Assembly (NCBI GenBank): GCA_964628235.1
Contig: CAZVLU010000066.1
Span: 1 to 12,404, forward strand
Direction: 5' to 3'
DNA: 12,404 nucleotides
Origin: CAMAVH01 sp964628235
GTDB lineage: Bacteria; Pseudomonadota; Alphaproteobacteria; SMXQ01
A program made the position numbers and the translations under genes. Positions 7,210 to 12,404 of this stretch are shown here, piece after piece. Every line of letters starts with the position of its first letter. Within the stretch, counting starts at the first letter, position 1. The notes under the pieces were generated by a model, which had not been told where the DNA came from, did no database searches, and saw only the letters and a program-made list of their open reading frames with translations.

Positions 7210-9125
7210 GCCTGTCTCCCGGCGCGGCGCGCCGCCATGCCGGCAGCAGCCGCCGGAGCGGCGGATGCCTGAGCCGGCGCGCGCGGCGCCGGCGCGGCGA
7301 CAGACGGCGCGACAGGCTTGACCGTCGGCGCGGCGGATTTCGGCTCGAACTCGGCAATGTCGAAAGACGGTTTGCCGAACAGCCAACCCTGACCGTAATC
7401 GACGCCGCATTGTTTCAAGAAAGCGAGATTGCTTTCGTCCTCGACCATTTCGGCAACCGTGGCGATGCCGAGATCGCTGCATAGGCTGGCCATCGCCTTG
7501 AGGAAGGCGGCGCCCTTGCTGTTCTTGAAGGCGTCACGCACATAGATGCCGTCGATCTTGACGACATCGACATCGAGCGCGCGCAAATAATGGAAGGCCG
7601 ACGCGCCGGCGCCGAAGTCATCAAGGCAGACCTTGTGGCCTTCGGCGCGCAAGCCTTTGACGATGATGTTGACGCCGCGCAAATCGGAGATGCGCGCCGA
7701 CTCGGTAATCTCGAAGGCCACTTGGCGGCGCACGCCTTCATAGCGCTGCAGCAGCTTGTGCAAGGCTTTGACGAAAGCCGGCGTGCCGATCGAGCTGCCC
7801 GATAGGTTGACCGCGATCATCGGGGCCTTGCCCGCGGCGCGCACTGTTTCGAGCCAAGCGAGCGCCTTGCTGCACATGGCGAGATCGAAGTCGCAGATCA
7901 GGCCGGTCTGTTCGGCGAAGGTGATGGCTTCGTAGGGCGTCAGGCGGTTGCCGAACTTGGGAAAGCGCGCCAGCACTTCGTAATGGTGAATCTTGCGGTC
8001 TGACAGCGCGACGATCGGCTGGAAGGCCATGGCGAAATCAGCCTCGCTGATGACCGAACGGAATTCAGCGAGCTTATGCACCGTCTCGCCGATCATGGCG
8101 CTGAGGCCGGCGCTGGCGCTGGCGATCTTGAAATCGGCGATGCGGCCGTCGGTGAAGCGGTTGACGATATGGATCAGCGCCTTGACCTGCTCGGGCTGGC
8201 CCATGCTTGCGACGTCCATATCGACGACGACACGGGCGATGGCGATGCCGCCGACGGCGGGCGTCGCCCGCTTGGTCGCCGTCTTTTTGACCGGCGGGAC
8301 ATATTGCGGATCGAGCTTGCGCGCCGTCTCGACAATCAGGCGTTCGAAGGCGGCGATATCCGCGTCTTTGGGATGGATGAGACCGAAACATTCGCCGTCG
8401 AACTGGCCAGCCAAATCGCCGTTGACCGCCAGGGCGCGCAAGCTGCCGCCGATGGCGGCGACCAATTGGGCGCGGGCGTCGCGATCGAGGCGGCGGCGCA
8501 ATTCGTTGAGGCCGATGAAGCGCAGCAACGTCAAATTGTAGGGCCGACCGCTTTCGTCGACAGCGACAGCGCCGGCAGCGCCCAGACGCTCGCCGGCAAG
8601 CGCTGCGAAGGAGCGCGGATTGGACAGGCCGCTGTCGCCGCCGCTGACCAACGGCACCGGATCGTCGTCGCCGAGGCGCGGTTCGTGGCCGCCGGCGCGC
8701 AAGCAGAGGAAATACCGATTCTTCGGCGCGCCCTGCGCCATGTCGGGCAAGCAATAGCCGAGCAGCGCCAGCGGCACGCTCGTGGTCGCCTGGCCGTCGT
8801 CGCCAGCGCTCTGCAAGCGCAGCACGATATTGCGCATGCGCTTGCCGCGGGCACCCTGCGCCAGCACTTCACGCATCATCGAACGATCGGTGGGGGCGAC
8901 GAGATCGAGAAAGCTTTTGCCGGCGACGGCCTGCGGGCCCAGCCCGACGAAGGCCGCCGTGGCGCCGGCGGCAAAGACCACGCGCTGTTCGGCATCGAGT
9001 TCGAGCAGCATGTCTGCCGCGGCGAAGGCGAGCGCCACGAAGCGGTCGCGCTCGGCGCGCAACGCGACCGTCGGATCGGTCGCGCGCGGCACGGTCGGAG
9101 CGGGAATGTCGAGCTTGCGATCCAT
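7206..9125 (-). CDS. EAL-domain cyclic-di-GMP phosphodiesterase with PAS and degenerate GGDEF-like regions
   Basis: It should hydrolyse c-di-GMP to pGpG. Numbering is from the upstream ATG at 9206 (666 aa). A PAS-like region lies at about 52-170. A degenerate GGDEF-like region follows at about 200-300, with FDGECFG at 269-275 where GGDEF would be. The EAL domain spans about 385-620. Its catalytic set looks complete: E410 and R414 (EVLAR), N467 (VNLSG), E499 (FEITES), D529 and D530 (LDDFGAG), K550 (VKIDG), E586 (AEMVED) and Q606 (QGWLFGKP). The last ~45 residues are Pro/Ala-rich and probably disordered. No TM helix is seen. I prefer the ATG at 9123-9125 (MDRKLDIPAP; 639 aa), because residues 1-27 of the longer form use atypical codons (AGG, GGA, TGT, AAA) and its AAGG abuts the start with no spacer. 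The 9206 start remains possible. It is the first gene of a coupled operon; its TGA overlaps the cyclase GTG. Confidence 0.92.
   Translation of the reverse strand: MDRKLDIPAPTVPRATDPTVALRAERDRFVALAFAAADMLLELDAEQRVVFAAGATAAFVGLGPQAVAGKSFLDLVAPTDRSMMREVLAQGARGKRMRNIVLRLQSAGDDGQATTSVPLALLGYCLPDMAQGAPKNRYFLCLRAGGHEPRLGDDDPVPLVSGGDSGLSNPRSFAALAGERLGAAGAVAVDESGRPYNLTLLRFIGLNELRRRLDRDARAQLVAAIGGSLRALAVNGDLAGQFDGECFGLIHPKDADIAAFERLIVETARKLDPQYVPPVKKTATKRATPAVGGIAIARVVVDMDVASMGQPEQVKALIHIVNRFTDGRIADFKIASASAGLSAMIGETVHKLAEFRSVISEADFAMAFQPIVALSDRKIHHYEVLARFPKFGNRLTPYEAITFAEQTGLICDFDLAMCSKALAWLETVRAAGKAPMIAVNLSGSSIGTPAFVKALHKLLQRYEGVRRQVAFEITESARISDLRGVNIIVKGLRAEGHKVCLDDFGAGASAFHYLRALDVDVVKIDGIYVRDAFKNSKGAAFLKAMASLCSDLGIATVAEMVEDESNLAFLKQCGVDYGQGWLFGKPSFDIAEFEPKSAAPTVKPVAPSVAAPAPRAPAQASAAPAAAAGMAARRAGRQA
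7216..7220 (-). promoter_or_regulatory. Shine-Dalgarno for the diguanylate cyclase GTG start
   Basis: GGGAG on the - strand lies 6 nt before the GTG at 7209-7207, inside the last codons of the EAL gene. It decides the start: the longer upstream frame is not needed, and the GTG/TGA overlap couples this gene to the EAL gene. Confidence 0.75.
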
Positions 9126-9206
9126 GGGCCTGAACGAGAGCGGACAAAATGACAGCGTCAGGCGTCCCTGAGCGGCGACGCGTTTTTGCGCGTCCACCGG
9201 TGACAT

Positions 9207-9276
9207 CCTTGTCGTAGAATAGGGGTCAGGGCCTTAACGAAGCGTTACGCTTGCGACGGCAGTCAGTTCAAAATCC
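9207..9276. promoter_or_regulatory. Divergent intergenic region between the signalling operon and the nucleotidase gene
   Basis: This region must hold promoters for both directions unless the EAL gene starts at 9125 and its leader extends further in. On the - strand a TATTCT hexamer (9221-9216) resembles a -10 element and would give a transcript start near 9209, about 84 nt before the 9125 ATG. No good -35 is seen at the right distance. On the + strand CAAAAT at 9269-9274 is a weak -10-like element very close to the ATG at 9277. The assignments are tentative. Confidence 0.35.
9235..9252. repeat. Two overlapping short inverted repeats in the divergent promoter region
   Basis: TAACG-AAG-CGTTA (9235-9247) and AAGCG-TTA-CGCTT (9240-9252) share the segment 9240-9247. 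Both have perfect 5-bp arms and 3-nt spacers. They lie midway between the two divergent genes, where an operator could act on both promoters. Arms this short can occur by chance, and no regulator is identifiable from them. Confidence 0.4.
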
Positions 9277-9999
9277 ATGGAAAATCAATTGGTTAACAAA
9301 GCGCCCCCGCCGTCGCCCGACCTCGCGCGGGTGCGAGATTGGGTTTTCGACCTCGACAACACGCTTTATCCGCGCGAAAGCCGGCTATTCGACCAAGTCG
9401 ATGTCTTGATGGGCCGCTTTTTGTCGGAGCAATTCAAGCTCGACCGGGTGGCGGCGCGCGAGATGCAGAAACGCTATTTCCATCAATATGGCACGACGCT
9501 GCGCGGGCTCTTGCTGCACCACCCGGACGTCGATCCGCACCATTATCTCGACTATGTCCACCAACTCGACCTGACGGTGATCGCGCCATCGCCTGAGTTG
9601 GACGCCGCGCTCGCGGCGCTGCCGGGCCGCAAGCTGGTGTTCACCAACGGCTCGCTGCGCCACGCCGAAAACGTCTTGGCGCGGCTCGGCGTGGCCCACC
9701 ATTTTGCCGACATCTTCGACGTCGCCGCCGCCGACTTCGTCTGCAAGCCCGACCCCGACTGCTACCAGCGTATGCTGCGCGCCCATGGCGTGACGCCGAC
9801 CCAGGCCGCGCTGTTCGAGGACACCCTGGTCAACCTGCCGCCCGCCGCCGCCCTCGGCATGACCACGGTGCTGGTGACGCCGCTGGAAAACCCCGACATC
9901 ACCGTGCCGACGCCGTCGCCCGACGGGCCGGTGCATTACGTCACCGACGACCTGACCGGCTGGCTCAATCAGACGATCCGCGCGCTGAAATCGGCCTGA
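9277..9999 (+). CDS. Pyrimidine 5'-nucleotidase, HAD superfamily
   Basis: The 240-aa product is a cytoplasmic HAD phosphatase of the SDT1/pyrimidine 5'-nucleotidase type, expected to dephosphorylate pyrimidine mononucleotides (substrate inferred from the subfamily). All four HAD motifs are present: motif I DLDNTLYP at 25-32 with nucleophile D25 and acid/base D27; motif II TNGS at 123-126; motif III K157 in CKPDPDCY; motif IV FEDTLVNL at 180-187 with E181 and D182. Residues 35-105 form the helical cap typical of this subfamily (LMGRFL, YGTTLRGLL). The ATG at 9277 is preceded by only a weak ribosome-binding site. The gene faces away from the EAL gene and lies upstream of dapD with a 105-nt gap, an arrangement I recall from many alphaproteobacteria, though no direct pathway link is known to me. 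Confidence 0.9.
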   Translation: MENQLVNKAPPPSPDLARVRDWVFDLDNTLYPRESRLFDQVDVLMGRFLSEQFKLDRVAAREMQKRYFHQYGTTLRGLLLHHPDVDPHHYLDYVHQLDLTVIAPSPELDAALAALPGRKLVFTNGSLRHAENVLARLGVAHHFADIFDVAAADFVCKPDPDCYQRMLRAHGVTPTQAALFEDTLVNLPPAAALGMTTVLVTPLENPDITVPTPSPDGPVHYVTDDLTGWLNQTIRALKSA

Positions 10000-10014
10000 T
10001 TTGAGCGGCCCGCG

Positions 10015-10030
10015 CCGCCCGCTCGGGCGG
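10015..10030. other. GC-rich hairpin between the nucleotidase gene and dapD
   Basis: CCGCCC (10015-10020) pairs with GGGCGG (10025-10030) across the loop GCTC. It begins 16 nt after the nucleotidase stop. No T-run follows, so it is not a clear intrinsic terminator; it may be a weak pause site or chance in GC-rich DNA. Confidence 0.35.
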
Positions 10031-10059
10031 TTGACAGGCCCCGCCCCCTCCCGCATCTT
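10031..10059 (+). promoter_or_regulatory. Candidate dapD promoter
   Basis: A perfect -35 hexamer TTGACA (10031-10036) is followed after 17 nt by CATCTT (10054-10059), which matches the -10 consensus at three of six positions. A transcript from here would start near 10066, with a leader of about 40 nt before the dapD ATG. The spacing is ideal but the -10 is poor, so this is only a candidate. Confidence 0.35.
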
Positions 10060-10104
10060 CAGGCCCGCCAAAACCCTCCAGATTCATAGGAATTTCGCTT
10101 CGCC

Positions 10105-10962
10105 ATGGACAAAAAAGCCCTGCAAACCGCGATCGACGCCGCCTGGGACGCCCGCGACGGCATCAATGCCACCACCAAGGGCGATGTCCGCGACGCCGTC
10201 GAGGCGACCTTAGAAGCGCTCGATTCCGGCGAGCTGCGCGTCGCCGAGAAGACCAGCGGCACATGGGAAGTGAACCAGTGGGCGAAAAAGGCGGTGCTGC
10301 TGTCCTTCCGCCTCAACGACAACGTGACGATGGCGGGCGGCCCGACCGATCCGGCGCGCGGCCCGGCGCCCTGGTTCGACAAGGTCGGCTCGAAGTTCGC
10401 CGGCTGGGACGATGCGCGCTATCGCAAGGCGGGCTTCCGCTCGGTGCCGGGCTCGGTGGTGCGGCGCGGCGCCTTCGTCGCCCCCGGCGTCGTGCTGATG
10501 CCGTCCTTCGTCAATCTCGGCGCTTATGTCGATAGCGGCACCATGGTCGACACTTGGGCGACCGTCGGCTCCTGCGCCCAGATCGGCAAGAACTGCCATC
10601 TGTCGGGCGGCATCGGCATCGGCGGCGTGCTCGAGCCGTTGCAGGCCGGCCCCGTCATCATCGAAGACAATTGCTTCATCGGCGCGCGCTCGGAAGTCGC
10701 CGAAGGCGTCGTCGTCGAGACCGGCTCGGTGCTCTCGATGGGCGTGTTCCTCGGCGCATCGACGAAAATCGTCGACCGCACGACCGGCGAAGTCCATGTC
10801 GGCCGCGTGCCGGCCTACTCGGTCGTCGTGCCGGGCACCTTGGCGGGCAAGCCGCTGCCCGACGGCACGCCGGGCCCGGCGCTCTATTGCGCCGTCATCG
10901 TCAAGCGCGTCGACGAGCGCACCCGCTCGAAGACCTCGATCAACGAACTGCTGCGCGATTAA
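10105..10962 (+). CDS. dapD: 2,3,4,5-tetrahydropyridine-2,6-dicarboxylate N-succinyltransferase
   Basis: DapD transfers succinyl from succinyl-CoA to tetrahydrodipicolinate, the first committed step of the succinylase branch to meso-diaminopimelate and lysine. The 285-aa product has an N-terminal helical domain (about 1-100) and a left-handed beta-helix built from hexapeptide repeats (about 115-245). Conserved stretches include MPSFVNLGAYV (132-142), GTMVDTWATVGSCAQIG (145-161), GGIGIGGVLEPLQA (168-181) and IIEDNCFIGARSEV (185-198). The C-terminus, SKTSINELLRD, is typical. The ATG at 10105 has AGGAA 12 nt upstream, a somewhat long spacing, but MDKKALQTAID is a normal DapD N-terminus. dapE follows 10 nt after the stop, so the two act as one unit. 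Confidence 0.97.
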   Translation: MDKKALQTAIDAAWDARDGINATTKGDVRDAVEATLEALDSGELRVAEKTSGTWEVNQWAKKAVLLSFRLNDNVTMAGGPTDPARGPAPWFDKVGSKFAGWDDARYRKAGFRSVPGSVVRRGAFVAPGVVLMPSFVNLGAYVDSGTMVDTWATVGSCAQIGKNCHLSGGIGIGGVLEPLQAGPVIIEDNCFIGARSEVAEGVVVETGSVLSMGVFLGASTKIVDRTTGEVHVGRVPAYSVVVPGTLAGKPLPDGTPGPALYCAVIVKRVDERTRSKTSINELLRD

Positions 10963-10965
10963 GGA
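10961..10965 (+). promoter_or_regulatory. Shine-Dalgarno for dapE
   Basis: AAGGA overlaps the last two bases of the dapD TAA. It is 7 nt from the ATG at 10973 and only 4 nt from the in-frame ATG at 10970, favouring 10973 as the dapE start. Confidence 0.7.
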
Positions 10966-10972
10966 CTCCATG

Positions 10973-12148
10973 ATGGCAACCGACGTCGCGGCGCTCAAGC
11001 AACCGCTGGCACTCGCCCAAGACCTGATCCGCTGCGCCTCCGTGACGCCGGCCGATGCCGGCGCGCTCGGCGAATTGCAGCGCGCCCTCGAATCGCTCGG
11101 CTTCGTCTGCCATCGCCTGCCCTTCAGCCAGGAAGGCACCGCCGACGTCGACAACCTCTACGCCCGCCTCGGCACGGAGGGTCCGAACTTCTGCTTCGCC
11201 GGCCATACCGACGTGGTGCCGACCGGCGATCTCAAGGGCTGGACGGTCGATCCCTTCAAAGCCGAGGTGATCGACGGCGTGCTGTTCGGCCGCGGCGCGT
11301 CGGACATGAAGGGCGCCATCGCCGCCTTCGTCGCCGCCGCCGCGCGCTTCAAAGAAAAGCACGCGAAACTCCCCGGCTCGATCAGCCTGCTGATCACCGG
11401 CGACGAGGAAGCCTACGCCATCAACGGCACGGTGAAGGTGCTGCAATGGCTGAAGGACAAGGGCGAAAAGCTCGACGCCTGCATCGTCGGCGAGCCGACC
11501 AATCCGCTCAAGCTCGGCCAAATGATGAAGATCGGCCGGCGCGGCAGCCTGGTCGGCTACCTCACGGTGTTCGGCACGCAGGGCCACACGGCCTATCCGC
11601 AGTTGGCCGACAATCCGGTGCCGCGCATGCTGAAGATGCTGACGGCGATCACCACGCACAAGCTCGACGAGGGCACGGCGCATTTCCAGCCGACGACGCT
11701 GGAAGTCAGCACCGTCGATGTCGGCAATAGCGCGTCGAACGTCATTCCGCCGCAAATTTCGGCGACCTTCAACATCCGCTTCAGCGACGCGCACACGTCG
11801 GCCAGCCTGATCGAATGGCTCAAGGCGACCTTCGACAAGATCGCCGGTGACACCAAGTACGAGTTCCGCACCCATATCACCGGCGAATCCTTTCTCACGC
11901 CGCCGGGGCCGTTCAATGATCTCGTGGCCGGCGCGGTCAAGGATGTCACTGGCATCGATCCCGACCGCTCGACGACCGGCGGCACCTCCGACGCCCGCTT
12001 CATCACCAAACATTGCCCGGTGGTGGAATTCGGCCTGGTCGGCCAGACCATGCACAAGGCCGACGAGCGCACCGCCGTCGCCGACATGGACCAGCTGGCC
12101 GACATCTATCTCGCCTGCCTCGACCGCTTCTTCGCCCAGAAGGCGTGA
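10973..12148 (+). CDS. dapE: Succinyl-diaminopimelate desuccinylase
   Basis: DapE is a dinuclear zinc hydrolase (M20 family) that cleaves N-succinyl-LL-diaminopimelate to LL-diaminopimelate and succinate, downstream of DapD. The 391-aa product has the metal ligands and the base: H78 in AGHTDVVPTGD, D111 in RGASDMKG (bridging), E145 (base) and E146 in TGDEEAYAI, E174 in GEPTNP and H361 in GQTMHKADE. The dimerisation lid domain lies at about 185-300, with RRGSLVGYLTVFGTQGHTAYP at 189-209. GNSASNVIPP (251-260) and TTGGTSDARF (334-343) are also typical. The frame stays open far upstream inside dapD, but that part is Arg/Ser/Ala-rich out-of-frame sequence. I chose the second of two adjacent ATGs from the Shine-Dalgarno spacing. 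It is co-transcribed with dapD. Confidence 0.97.
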   Translation: MATDVAALKQPLALAQDLIRCASVTPADAGALGELQRALESLGFVCHRLPFSQEGTADVDNLYARLGTEGPNFCFAGHTDVVPTGDLKGWTVDPFKAEVIDGVLFGRGASDMKGAIAAFVAAAARFKEKHAKLPGSISLLITGDEEAYAINGTVKVLQWLKDKGEKLDACIVGEPTNPLKLGQMMKIGRRGSLVGYLTVFGTQGHTAYPQLADNPVPRMLKMLTAITTHKLDEGTAHFQPTTLEVSTVDVGNSASNVIPPQISATFNIRFSDAHTSASLIEWLKATFDKIAGDTKYEFRTHITGESFLTPPGPFNDLVAGAVKDVTGIDPDRSTTGGTSDARFITKHCPVVEFGLVGQTMHKADERTAVADMDQLADIYLACLDRFFAQKA

Positions 12149-12152
12149 GGCC

Positions 12153-12404
12153 ATGATCCGCCTGCAGGACGTATCGGCAGGCATCTACGGCGCGTGGCGG
12201 CTGGCGTGGGCCGACCCCAAAGGCGTCGATCATTTCGACGCCAGCGAGCGCGGCTTCTGGCTGTCGTTCTGGGCCGCCGTGCTGGCAGCGCCCGCTTACG
12301 CCCTCATCGTCGCCATCAATGTCATGGGCGGCGACGAGGCGAGCGCGCCGCCGGTCGACGATGTCCGGCTGCTGCTCGTCGAAAGCATCGCCTATGTCAT
12401 CGGC
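12153..12404 (+). CDS. Hypothetical membrane protein, N-terminal 84 residues (cut by window end)
   Basis: An ATG 4 nt after the dapE stop opens a frame that continues to the window edge. AAGG at 12140-12143 lies 9 nt upstream. The start reads MIRLQDVSAGIYGAWRLAW, then DPKGVDHFDASERGFWLSFW, then a hydrophobic segment at about 40-57 (AAVLAAPAYALIVAINVM) that is probably a TM helix, and a second hydrophobic stretch beginning near LLLVESIAYVIG. I recall similar uncharacterised membrane proteins with a DxxGxxxFD...GFW pattern next to dapE in Rhodospirillales, but no function is known to me. The tight spacing suggests that it belongs to the dapD-dapE operon. Confidence 0.75.
   Translation, partial: MIRLQDVSAGIYGAWRLAWADPKGVDHFDASERGFWLSFWAAVLAAPAYALIVAINVMGGDEASAPPVDDVRLLLVESIAYVIG

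Noticed and set aside
7210..7482. Upstream extension of the diguanylate cyclase frame
   Set aside because: It overlaps the EAL domain end and encodes Arg/Cys-rich nonsense. The GTG at 7209 has a good ribosome-binding site and a GTGA overlap like the next junction.
8076..9152. 358-codon + strand frame opposite the EAL gene
   Set aside because: Antisense shadow without motifs; the EAL protein reads well on the other strand.
10526..10972. Upstream extension of the dapE frame into dapD
   Set aside because: It reads as Ser/Arg/Ala-rich sequence out of frame with dapD. The two ATGs at 10970 and 10973, with AAGGA just upstream, give a normal-length DapE.
10940..12184. 414-codon - strand frame opposite dapE
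   Set aside because: Antisense shadow; the dapE catalytic residues in the + frame leave no doubt about the coding strand.
1..12404. CRISPR array, tRNA, insertion sequence, toxin-antitoxin pair or defence system
   Set aside because: I looked for spaced direct repeats, tRNA T-loop sequence, transposase motifs and small overlapping toxin-antitoxin genes and saw none.

Overview
The window is high-GC DNA from an alphaproteobacterium. Gene order and protein style point to the Rhodospirillales or a close relative: YidC has a Lys in its membrane groove, a DUF2336 protein is present, and dapD-dapE are followed by a small membrane protein. The genus cannot be read from the sequence. No tRNA, rRNA, CRISPR array, insertion sequence or phage gene is visible.

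Left block, + strand (1-4024): the 3' part of rnpA (RNase P protein), yidD, yidC, engB and argB. This is the familiar housekeeping string for RNA processing, membrane-protein insertion and ribosome assembly, with arginine biosynthesis attached. Genes are tightly packed: yidD and yidC overlap by ATGA, and the yidC-engB gap is 3 nt. The string ends at a strong 15-bp intrinsic terminator (4044-4082). The first ~50 bases do not encode a recognisable RnpA N-terminus, and the rnpA frame is closed at 48-50.

Middle block, - strand (9125 down to 4081): a probable four-gene operon. In order of transcription it encodes a PAS / degenerate GGDEF-like / EAL protein (cyclic-di-GMP phosphodiesterase), a PAS-GAF-GGDEF diguanylate cyclase with an intact RxxD inhibitory site, a DUF2336 HEAT-like repeat protein, and a 116-aa protein of the family often labelled 'ADP-ribosylation/crystallin J1'. 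The first three are joined by GTGA overlaps (GTG start of the next gene over the TGA stop of the previous one), each with a good Shine-Dalgarno sequence inside the upstream gene. This implies translational coupling of a c-di-GMP breaker, a c-di-GMP maker and a scaffold-like protein. The last gene ends in the U-tract of the argB terminator, which is symmetrical and probably serves both convergent operons.

Right block, + strand (9277-12404): a HAD pyrimidine 5'-nucleotidase, then dapD and dapE (succinylase branch of lysine/diaminopimelate synthesis), then the start of a membrane protein cut by the window edge. The 70-nt divergent region 9207-9276 separates this block from the signalling operon and holds two overlapping palindromes. 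From memory, argB, the nucleotidase, dapD and dapE often lie together in alphaproteobacteria, so the signalling operon looks like an accessory insertion between argB and the nucleotidase. This four-gene unit is the most interesting part of the window.
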